Shown: one piece after another, positions 1 through 10,547 of the stretch | How positions within the stretch are numbered: position 1 is the first letter of the stretch | Layout: each line of letters opens with the position of its first letter | DNA from: Brugia malayi | Taxonomy: Eukaryota; Nematoda; Chromadorea; Rhabditida; Onchocercidae | Direction of reading: 5' to 3' | Length of the DNA: 64,000 bases | Assembly (NCBI RefSeq): GCF_000002995.4 | Contig: NW_025062479.1 | Span: 13,773,721-13,837,720 of the forward strand | Program-made: the position numbers and the translations under genes | The notes under the pieces: generated by a model | What the model saw: the letters and a program-made list of their open reading frames with translations, nothing else | What the model was told of the DNA's origin: nothing | The model's database searches: none

Positions 1-1679
1 GTCTCATACAATGCATTTGGAGGGTACACTTGAACTTTCAAGCGGTAACGAAAAGAACAGAATTAATAAACTTAAATTACACTAACACACGTGCCAACGC
101 AAACGTGCGCGAAAAGATGAAAAGACGTCGACCAAATCAGTTCAACAAGATTAAAAAAAAAAAAAAAAAGAAACCACATTCGGGAATCTATCCCGTTGTG
201 TGACTGTCACCGTGCATCATAATGCAATTGACGTCCCGCTACCAATCTAACAATTGAGCTTTTCTTATAATGGCATATTTCTACAAGACATTTTGCTAAT
301 TAATTATGGTTTAACATTTATTAATTGGTTAAATCCTTATAATAGAACAAAGTTCTAGAAATTTTTTATTTAAAGAAAAGCATTCAATTTTTGCATTCAA
401 AAAAAATTTTTTTTTTAAATTTTACTCTTTATTACAAATCATAGATAATCAGTAAGATAATTTGATCATTTAGTGTTATTTCTATCAGAAATTCTACCGT
501 TTCAAGATTATTTATGCTTGGGCCTTTTGTTTCTTTTTTCCTGTTTTTCTGATAATTGCCATTTTCTGGAATATTGTTGTTATTAACTTCTCCTGAATTT
601 TGTTATTGCCGGAAAAAAAATTGACAACTTTTATAGCATATGAAGAAATCTAAGATGCATCTGTTTTAGGGAAAAAAATGAAAATAAAATAAAATAAAAG
701 GCTCATGATAGTATTCCTAAAACAATGGAATTTTCTTTGTGAATCAGGAAAGAAAAGCTATCAGATTGATCAAATATAAAAAATGCAATGCAAGAATTAA
801 AATTAGAATTAAAAAAAATATTCCAGAAGGATCAAATATAAAAAATGAAGGATTTGGAATTAAAAAAAAAAAATTTGAAAATAATGTTATTTTAGCCATT
901 ATAAAAATTATTAAATATTGCATCAACTTTATTTCCTAATACATAAAAATCCTTTAGTAATTAAAATGATTGTTTAGCATTTCAGTATTAAGATATAATA
1001 ATTGTTGTTGTGTCAACAAATATCTGAAAGATATGGCATTTTCATGTTGAATATAAATATATTAAAAAATTCAATTGCTTAAATCAATGTTTTAATTTAG
1101 TTTAATCTAAATTAATGCTAACTGATACAAGATTTTAACAATTTATGCTAATAAAACATATTATCAAAAAATTTTTACTCAAATTCATATAACAAAAAAG
1201 TCAGATAATAAATATAATCAAATAAAAAATCAAATAATCGAGTAATTCATGTCTGATTAGTCTGTAATCAATTATTAAACCCATAAACATTGAAATTGTT
1301 TAAATGAAATAAAATACATATAATAGATTAATAAAAAAAAATCATGCAAACTCCATAACATTGTTGATATCTATTAAAATTTTGAATTTGAAAAAAATAT
1401 CAATTAGCACTATGCTAACTAATATATACTTTTGCTGTTTTCATTATTCTTAATATTTTTTAGAAAATTTACATTTGAGATGATTTAAGGTTTTTTTTTT
1501 TTTTTTTAATTTATTATATTAGCATTTCTCAACTTAAACAAAACGATAATGAATAAAAAATTTTAAAGAAATTTTCGTTTCGATTTTTGTTTGTATGAAA
1601 CAAAAACAAAAAAATAATATTACAGTAATAAGTTTTATGCTTTTCGTGGGAAAAGTTTTTTAATAATAATAATAATAAT

Positions 1680-1727
<48 letters not shown>

Positions 1728-1988
1728 ATATACATGAAATGTGAAATAATCTTTTGAAATGTTAGATCATTTGAATTAACGTTTTGAGATTTTTTTCTCG
1801 GAGATTGAAATTTAATGATAAGATTTCTTGAGAAAAGTACCACATCATTCTTTAATGCTTTCCCATTCATCATTTTTTCATGTGTCTTTCATTGTATTAA
1901 AAGTTCCTGGGATTTTTCGCTTTTTTTTCCTTTTTGCTGACAACTGATAATCTATTTTTATTTATACTGATAATCTATTTTTTTAAGG
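1..1988. other. Gene-poor left edge with a CpG-containing patch
   Basis: I see no exon chain that can be supported here. The first 240 bases are richer in CG dinucleotides than the rest of the intergenic DNA and contain a palindromic CACGTG at 88-93, which would fit a promoter or 5' region of a minus-strand gene lying to the left, but no coding start is convincing. From about 300 to 1980 the sequence is AT-rich, with poly-T at 1491-1507 and a TAA-type triplet run followed by (TA)n at about 1662-1720. The short open frames here are low-complexity. Confidence 0.5.
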
Positions 1989-4900
1989 ATGATTTCGCTT
2001 ATTTCTGTAATTATTTTGCTCCAAATAAATTTGATCGAGAATACTTCTAAAAGTAAGTTACACAAATTAAATTATTTTGACTTGATAATTTTAATTTGTC
2101 GAAATATTAGAAGTCAAGGAAAGAAAGCTTAAACGATTTTTTTTTATTTAAAGAAAAAAAAAACTGTAATAATTTCAATTATAATTGATCGATGTAGAAA
2201 ATCCATTTTTATATTGATAATATGCAATGTTTTGTTAGATATTTTTTTAACTTTATTAATTGGTTAATTTATTTTTCTGCTTATAATATTTAATCATCTG
2301 TTGATAATAAAAAGATTAAGTGATGTGATTTTAATGATAAAGTATTATTTGAATTTCTAACTCAAGGATGCATAAAACAAAATTTTGAAAAATTTGTGCA
2401 ATTTTATTAAGTAATTGGAATTGCTTCTAGGATCAACTGGTCTAGATTGTACCAGACGTAATGCTAACGGATTATACGGACGTGGTTGTTCATCAAAATT
2501 TCTGAGATGCCATGATGGCAAGCTTTATGTTTATAGATGTAGCAAAAATCGTAAATTCAATGTTGAAACGGCTAAATGTGAAGAACCAGAACAAGTTATT
2601 GCATGCATTAATAAGTAAACAAATTAATTTTTTCCAAAAAATTAGAATTTCAGAAATTTTTTTTTCAGAATTTTACTTTATTTATCAACAATACTTCATA
2701 TAATACTGTCACAGTAAATTTTGAATTTGGCACTTGTTTATTATTTTTTTTTTTGTTTTTTTCAGTATGGATAATGATCGAGCAATTGTAAAAGCAGTGT
2801 ATGTTTTATTTTTCCTCTGCATTTTTTTTTTTTTTTTGTTTCTTTTATGTTTATCTCATTCACTCCACAGTTAAATAATTGAATTTTAAATTAGTTTTTA
2901 ATTAGCAATTTTACGAAATATTTGTATTAAAATCAAAACAAAAAAAAAAAAACAAAAATCTTCATATAGATTTTCGGTTTTTTATTGCCTTAAATTCCAC
3001 TTCATTTCTGCTAAATAATTAGATTTTAAATGTTAATTTTTTTATTATTTCAAATTTCACTTTGTTTTCAGTTAAATAACTGAATTTTAGATGCTCGGTT
3101 AATTTTTTATTACTTTAAATTCTACTCCATTTCTAGTTAAATAATAAAATTTCAGATATTAAAATAATTTTTTGTTAGCAAATTTTGCAAAATATTTAAA
3201 AAAAAATTTTAAAACAAAAAAAAAAAAAAACATAAAAACTTTCATATATATTTTCATTTTTCATTGTTTAAAATTCCATTCTATTTTTAGCCAACTCATT
3301 TCCAGTGATCCATTTGATTGCTCCAAGCGAAACGATGGCGTTTATGGCACTGGTAAATGCTCAACCACTTACTACCATTGTTCACGTGGTCACTCTGCTG
3401 AAATGCTCTGTCCAGCTGGCTTATACTACAATGATAAGCTAAAAGGATGTGACGAAGTGGACAGTATTGACGAATGTAATGTATTAACTGCATTACAGGG
3501 ATATAATGAACGTCGAGAAGGTCACCTGGGTGAAAGAGGTTTTATTGTTAAATCATTTCAATTAAATGAATTAAAATTTAATATATTATTACTATGAACA
3601 TCGAGGAAGTCACCTGGGTGAAAGAGGCTCTATTGATAAATTATTTGAATTAAAATTTTACATGCTATTATTATAATTTAAAATTTGAAATGTGTTTCAG
3701 TCATAATTATAATTAAAATATATTTTATTTATTGAAATTAGAAGGGAAAAATTAATTATATTTTTGATGTTATAAATTTTTTCTTTTTCAATCTGTCTAT
3801 TTTTAAAAACCATTATTTTCTTTTTTTTTTTTTATAGGGAAATATATTGAACGAAATTTGATGTCAATTAGAGATGGGCAATATCCTGATATAAATGAAC
3901 GATACATTGATAGTGCAAGGAAATTATCACTTGGTAGAGAAAAGATGAGCAAAGATAACAGTAGTAATGACAAAAAGCGACCTGCTCGACAAACTTTGTA
4001 AAATTTTTTCAATTCGAAAAACATTTTAGGATTTCATTATCATTTTAATATTGTAATTGAGATAATAATAACAATATTATTATAATAAAATGTGTGATAT
4101 AACTAGCAGAGATAATATTTGCAGATTATTGTATCCAATGAAAATTTTGCTTTTGATGTTTCGGATATCATAAAATTTTTTTAACATGGTCATTAATTAT
4201 AATTTAATTTACTAATAAATTCACTCTAATTAATCATTAATAAAATGTAAAATATTACTACGAAATGCTCTTTTTTTTCTTTTTGAAATATATAATTCCA
4301 TATGAAGTCAAAACGAAGTATTAAATTTTGTTAAAATTAAATAATTTTTAGAAATCAAACAAGCATATGGAAATCTAAAAGAGGTAAGTGAAACGATGAC
4401 AGTTTTATCAGAATTACTCAAGTTAAGTAATACTTACATAAACAGAACATTGACATTTTACAGCATTAAATTTCATTAGCAAGTTATTCCTTTATTTTCT
4501 TTTAATAAAAACAAAAAAAAAAAAAAAAAAAAAAACAACAAACAAAAGCAATGAGTAATTTCAAAAAACTTTAAAATCAAATAATTTCTTTTTCAAAAGA
4601 AAATAGATTAACAATTTAACAATTTTATACAAAATATTTTATTTATCAGAGTGAAATAACTTATAAAAATAATTAAACATTTAACAATGTTCAAATTTAT
4701 TAATATTTATTTGCTAATGCAATAATATTTCAAATATTTGTTGAGAATTGAATTGTACCCAAATGAGAAATGGAAATTATCCAATGATCAATGGACAATG
4801 TTCAAAATATTTTTGGCATTGCTCAAATGGTCAAAGTATTGGACGAATTTGTCACGATGAATTATTTTTTAATAAAGCTACTCAAAAATGTGATACACTA

Positions 4901-5886
4901 AACAATATTGAGGATTGCATTAATAAGTTCATTAATTTTTTTAAATTAATTATCTTAGAAATAAAATTTGATAGAGTTTGAAATGAAAAATTTTTTGTTT
5001 GAAAAAATTGGAAAAAAAATTTTCTGCGCAAAAATAATGTTTATTAGAGTGAAATAATTTCTAGCAAACAATTGATTGAAAATAATGCTGTTGAATTAAA
5101 TTGCATTCAATGGAATGAAAACATTATGGAACATTCGGCATGTTCAAATTTGTATTATAATTGTACAGCTGGCAAGCTTCTTGAACTTCAGTAATTATTT
5201 ATTTTAATTTTACTAATTTTATAAAAAAAGAAAAAAATTTGATAATTTTTTTACAAGCAAACATTATTTTAATTGTCATTATCGATTCGTAATTTTAATC
5301 AAAATTGATATCTCCATTTTAACCAATAAAACGACGAAAACAAAAAGAAAAAATTTTTTTAAAAAATAGAAAGATAATTTATGATTGATTGTTTATTGAA
5401 GAAAACAAATAATAACAATCTGATAAATTTTTTTTTTTTGCTTCTAGATGTCCACAGGGTCAAGTATATGACGCAAAACAGAAACAATGTGATGCTATAG
5501 AATTTGTACCGGAATGCATAAATTCGGAAAATCCTTCTCAAACAACTACAAATGATCCTATTCAAATATCAAAAATAGTTCCAGCACCGGAATTAAGTAA
5601 CATTTTTCCTTTTCCCTTTTTTTTCTTTTTTTTTTTTTTTTGAATCATTAATCATAAAATTGGAATTATTATTTAGCTAATAATTATTTCACAACTTTTA
5701 CTTCAATCAATTTTTGTTTTCAAATTCACCAAAATTTATCAAAATGTATTTGTTGAAATTTTTTGCTTTTTTCTAGAAAAAAATACTAGATCAAAAAATT
5801 TCAATATTAAATTCAAAATCTAATTTAAAATTAAAATTTTTTTCATTTTAAAATTCTTAATTTATTCTATATATATAATTTTGAGA

Positions 5887-5927
<41 letters not shown>

Positions 5928-8835
5928 GAGATGAATTCTGTAATGCAAGTGGTGATGGATTATATTCAGTTGGTTGTGAAAATTATTTCTATTTTTGTGC
6001 ATCAAATAATGGATATCATGTAAAATGTCCAGAAGGATTGTTTTTTGATAGTGAAACACGAATTTGCAATTATAAAAAATATGTTCACTCATGTAACTTA
6101 GATCACGATGATTCAAAGTTAGCATAAATTTAAATTTTAATCTATTTTGTTAGTAAAATTTGTTTTAAAAAGAAGTTGTTTGTTTTCGTCATTTTATATA
6201 CTTTTAATATTACGGTGATATAATTTAAAAATTTTATTTTTTTTAAAATATAGATAATTAAAAAAGTTATTTTAGTTATCATAGCAGTGTTAATAAATGA
6301 TAAGTTTTAAATCAAAATGTTATTTCGATTAATATTGAGAAGAAAAAAAAAAAAAAAAAAAAACAAGAAGATATATGTCCATGTGCTAAATAAATAACGT
6401 TTTAATTTTGCTAAATTTACAGCTTATTTTAAAGGAAAATTTTAAAAAATAACTTTGATATTATCATCCTTTTGTAATTTTTTTTAAATTAATAAACTCT
6501 CTTTAGCATTACACCTAGTAAACAAATTTATGATTATAATATTATTACTACCACACGGTCAATGTATCAAATTGATAAAAGTACCAAGAAAATAGAGGTA
6601 TACCTTTGAAACTGTTTAAATTTTTGCTTTTTGGCTTTTTTTTTTGTTAAATTCTAAAACTCATCACAATTAAAAAAAAAATCAAAGAAAATAAAAAAAA
6701 TGTTATGCAAAAAAAAATCAGCCTAATATTTTTTTTTCCAGATCGATGAAACTCAAACAAAAGAAGTGAGTAAAACCAAACATATGCCGGAAGCAAGTTT
6801 ACCTGCATCTATTAGTACACCAATATCTCAAACTAAAATTCTTCCCATTCTATCAAGAGGTGTAAATTTTGCAAAAAAATAGTTTAAATTTTGAAAATTA
6901 TTACTTAAACAGATTCAAATGAAGTTTTATACTTTATCTTTAATTTGTTTATATTTCTCTAACTATTTTAAACATTATTAAATTTTCTTATATATTAAAA
7001 TTTTAATAGTAAAATTTTTTGGTGCAAAATTTTTACCTATAGTTCTTACCGTTTTTTTAATCTATTTTTATCAATAATTTTTACCTCTCATACTTAATAC
7101 ATTACAGATTTCGATTGTCGCTCGAAAGCGGATGGCTTTTATTCAATTGGTTGTAAAACTGAATTCGTTGCTTGCGCTAATCATCGGATTTTTTTTTTTG
7201 AATGTCCATATAATTTAATATTTAATGGGGAAGCACAAACCTGTGATTATGCAGAAAACATTAAAGATTGTTCAAAAATGATAGATAATGAAGAGTTAGT
7301 ATAATATATATATATATATATATATAATTATTAATTTATTTTAATTACACCATTGGTAGAATTAATGTCATTATTTAATCAATACATTGTAATTAATAAT
7401 GAAAAATATAAAGTAAAAATTTTTTAAAAATAATTCTTTCATTTTGAAAATTTTTTATCATTGTTTTTTTTTATTCATCATATGTAATGATACTTATAGT
7501 TACTTAAAATTTTACTTATCATCATTACATATAATTTAAGATAAAAAAACTTTCAAACTAATTTGTTAGATTTTATTTGAGAATGAACGAAAATTAATTT
7601 TTCGTTGCTACAATTCATATATCATTTTAACACTAACAAGAAATTTTAAATGAAAAATTTTTGGGGATAAATTTTTTTTTACTTATCATGCATTATCATT
7701 ATTTACAGTTTAAGTTTAAAAAAAAAAAAAAAAAAAAACTTCGGATTAGATTTTTTTTTTGTTTTTAGAAATTTTTTAAAAAGTTGTTATTAAAAAACTT
7801 TTATAAACGATATTCATTGTTACCAGTAATTTTCGTTTTTTTTTTTTACAGAGCTAATATTATACGACAAAGAGGCAATAAAGTTTAGAGATGTCTTTTT
7901 ATATCAAAAATGTTTTGCTAATATATTTTTAAAAATTAATTATTTCTAGGAAAGAAACAACATGTCCTGAGATAGAACGAGAATCTTCTTCAGAAAAAAA
8001 AGAAATAAAAGGCATAGATGGAACAATAATTCGTGATAAAGGTTTTATTTTTCATTAAATTGAACAATCAATTTTTATTTTCTTGTTTGAAGTTATTTAT
8101 TGCTAATTTTATTGTGTAGCTTTTTGCAAAAAATTAGATGATATTTTATTAATTCAAATAATTTATTCAAGTCATCTATTATTAAATTTAATTTGTAGCT
8201 TTTCGCAAAAAATTAAATGATATTTTATTAACTTAAATAATCTATTCATATCTGTTATTAATTTTAATTTTAGCTTTTTGCAAAAAATTAAAGGATATTT
8301 TATTAATTTAAATAATCTATTCATATCTGTTATTAATTTTAATTTTAGCTTTTTGCAAAAAATTAAAGGATGGTGTTTATTTCAATGATTGTGGAAATGA
8401 ATATATCGTATGTAGTCGACATGTTACATTTGTTTATAATTGCCCAGAAGGTATAAATTTTGAAATTACATTGGATTTATGTTGCTGTAAGGTATCTTTA
8501 AATCATTTAGAGTGTTAAAATAAATCAGTAAATTGCTTCATTTGCTTTATTTTATTACCCTTTTACTTACTTAAGCCATTTTTTTAAAAAGAAAATTTAA
8601 ATGGCACATTGAATATCAATAAGCATAATGAATATGTTTTTGAGCAAGACGTAAATCCAACAGATTTAGTCAAATTTAATTTCAAACAATTGTTTTTCTT
8701 TTTTTCAAATTTAAATGAATTCTGATGACAAGAATAATGAAAAATATTTCAGGACAGATTGTTAACCCAACAAGCAAAATCTGTGATAAAGCGAAAAATA
8801 TACCCGAATGTGTGAGCGCAAATGATCGAATTTAA
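1989..8835 (+). CDS. Secreted protein with seven CBM14 (peritrophin-A) chitin-binding domains
   Basis: Sixteen exons join in consistent phase to about 678 residues: 1989-2052, 2431-2614, 2766-2798, 3291-3538, 3838-3997, 4352-4383, 4746-4926, 5065-5190, 5448-5596, 5931-6117, 6507-6597, 6742-6859, 7108-7294, 7950-8041, 8349-8450, 8753-8835. Exon 1 encodes a signal peptide (MISLISVIILLQINLIEN). Seven six-cysteine CBM14 modules follow, at about residues 27-80, 104-157, 244-299, 314-366, 396-448, 528-580 and 620-670. Each shows the family order C, G-x-Y, C, aromatic-C, C-x-x-G, C, C. Polar linkers (exons 5-6, 9 and 11-12) separate them. Known CBM14 proteins bind chitin outside cells; in nematodes multi-domain members build the eggshell and related matrices, so an eggshell or cuticle role is inferred. 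No catalytic domain is seen. Exon 4 could also end at 3520. The family call is firm; the ortholog is not identified. Confidence 0.85.
3504..3670 (+). repeat. Direct duplication across the exon 4 / intron 4 border
   Basis: A segment of about 85 bases beginning at 3504 (the end of exon 4 and the start of its intron) is repeated with differences from about 3592. Both copies contain GTCACCTGGGTGAAAGAGG or a near match, followed by a related AT-rich stretch. Only the first copy joins the upstream reading frame directly. Confidence 0.75.
5877..5936 (+). repeat. (TA)n tract flanked by two copies of a splice acceptor
   Basis: A 15-base sequence, AATTTTGAGATGAAT, occurs at 5877-5891 and again at 5922-5936, on either side of a (TA)n run. 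The second copy contains the acceptor used for exon 10 (exon start at 5931). The first copy offers the same acceptor but leads into the TA repeat. Confidence 0.75.
8120..8423 (+). repeat. Four tandem copies of an intron 3' end plus exon start
   Basis: A unit of 75-79 bases starts at 8120, 8199, 8274 and 8349. Each copy begins just after a TAG acceptor and carries CTTTTTGCAAAAAATTA or a near match, followed in copies 1-3 by the same AT-rich intronic segment. Copy 4 is the true start of exon 15. Read from the preceding exon, copies 1-3 all reach stop codons, so they act as decoy acceptors. Copies 3 and 4 are the most alike. Confidence 0.85.
8349..8518 (+). CDS. Alternative last exon of the CBM14 gene (read-through form)
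   Basis: If the donor after base 8450 is not used, the reading frame continues to a TAA at 8516-8518 and gives a protein of about 673 residues. The read-through tail (…NFEITLDLCCCKV…LEC) supplies the fifth and sixth cysteines of CBM14 domain 7. The spliced form (8349-8450 joined to 8753-8835) supplies them from a different exon (…NPTSKICDKAKNIPEC…). Both endings therefore complete the same fold on paper. Which is used, or whether one is a fossil of the other, cannot be told from sequence. Confidence 0.5.
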
Positions 8836-10547
8836 TTTCAAAATGTTTAAAACGCTCATTTTTTTCGCCATTTCTTTTTACTATGTTAATTCACTACAAT
8901 AATTAAACTTTTTAATGAACTTGTTCAATGCATGTTTCACAAACCATGGCAAATTAAATTGAAACAATACAGCTTTTATTATTTGTTTCATTTTAATTTT
9001 TTATTTTCACATTTTTTTCATTTCATCCTACATAAAATTACACTTTCCTCTTTTTTCTATTCCCATGTTAATGATAACTGTAATAAAATAATTTCATAAG
9101 TGTAAAAAAAAGAAAGTGAGAGAAAGGGAAAGAGAGAGAGAGGTAATAGATAAAGGACATAGTAATGAATTGAAATTTGCATTTAATAAATTTGCTACAC
9201 AAAAAGAAAAAAGAATTAGAAGTAGTGAAAACAAAGTAGTGAATTAAAAGTAATGAATAAAAGAAGAAAGTAATTTATTACGCAAAAAAAAAAATATCAA
9301 AGAAAAGCATTGAAGTGATATATGACAAATTAAACCATATGTATTACTAAAATATTCTACTTATCATATCTCATCTGATTAAAACTGTAAATAATTATGA
9401 AAAACTTATCATTTATTTCATCTATTTGACCCATATAATTGAAATAATTAATACACTTACTTACTTAGTTACTTGGACACTACTATTTTCATTGAGAGAC
9501 TTTCAGTGATTCGTATTTAAGGATTTGCTAAAAGTTTGTTAATTGAGGTAATTGAGGGTTTTTTTTTTTTCGACTGTTGGACAGTTATTCCGTGGTAATG
9601 TGATAATGTAACATGAGGGATGTAGGAGGAGTAAGTAAGTATACGAGTAATATACAAGTTATTAGGAAAAATTAAAAATAATTAACAGATCTTAATAAAA
9701 TTGGATGAGTTAAATGATTGATTGTAACAAACATAGGTGATTTTTTTTTTTCACATTTCTTCATCTTCTTTGTGGAATAGATTGATAGAAGAGTAATAGT
9801 TGAAATGTGATTGTTCATTTGTTATTTAGAAGATTCAGATGAATTCAAATTCATATTATTTGGAATGAAATTATGAAAAAAAGTTTTTTTTTTATTATCA
9901 TGCAAGACATGTATTGTAATAAAAGCGAGAAGTTTTTGCTAACTTTACTTCAGAAATGAGAAATTGTTAGCTTTACTTTAAAAATGCGAAATTCCTAACT
10001 TTACTCTAAAAATAAGATTACTAGCTTTTTTGATTAATCAGAGTGTATTACATGTTAAATTGTTGAAGTTATATTATTATCATTCATGAAATCCCCTCAG
10101 CGCTTTATCTTACTAATATTTTTTTCGTCAAATGATAGTTTAAGCTATTGGAATGAGATATTTCATGAAGCTTACACTCTATCTTTCTATAAAATGAACC
10201 TAGGAGAAGTTATTTTAGCCTATAAAATGGTTCATGCAATGAAATTCTAATGACAGTGAAATTTTCAGCACGAATTTAATTATATAATAATGTCGAAAAC
10301 AAAAAAAAAAAAAGCTTTTCGTAATATATGCAGGATGGTGGTAGTAAGGATTACACGTAATATGTGACTTTTTTTTCAATAATAGTGCCTTTGTTTCAGG
10401 TTTAGATTGACAACGCTTAGGCACTTCGATTTTTTTCCTAACTAATCATTGTCGAATTTCAGAAGTCGAAGTTTAAACTTGAAACACGGGTCATCAGCGA
10501 AGTGATTTCTTGTATTTTTGCTCATAAATTGTTTGAAAATTCGTAAT
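8836..10547. other. Intergenic spacer between the CBM14 and mitoguardin genes
   Basis: About 1.7 kb without a supportable exon. It holds the 3' flank of the CBM14 gene, a GA-rich stretch at about 9110-9142, a degenerate tandem repeat at about 9922-10025, and TTTCAG at 10457-10462. The last could be a trans-splice acceptor about 85 bases upstream of the mitoguardin start. No RNA gene or transposon was recognised. Confidence 0.5.
9922..10025 (+). repeat. Degenerate 28-33 base tandem repeat
   Basis: Three to four diverged copies of a unit resembling GCGAAATT-CTAACTTTAC followed by T and A runs lie head to tail in the spacer upstream of mitoguardin. No coding sense is seen. Confidence 0.6.

Noticed and set aside
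744..926. Open frames on both strands near 0.8 kb
   Set aside because: Residues are nearly all I, K, N, F and L from AT-rich sequence, with no motif and no exon partners.
1529..1873. 114-codon open frame on the minus strand
   Set aside because: It runs through (TA)n and triplet repeats that translate to IYIYI and LLLLL; low-complexity noise.
7855..7888. Possible small exon (ANIIRQRGNKV) in the CBM14 gene
   Set aside because: It has an acceptor but ends in a stop, or leaves a phase that does not fit exon 7950-8041. Joining 7294 to 7950 directly keeps the frame.
9111..9141. GA-rich tract as a possible regulatory element
   Set aside because: Similar GA tracts recur across the window and look like simple repeats.
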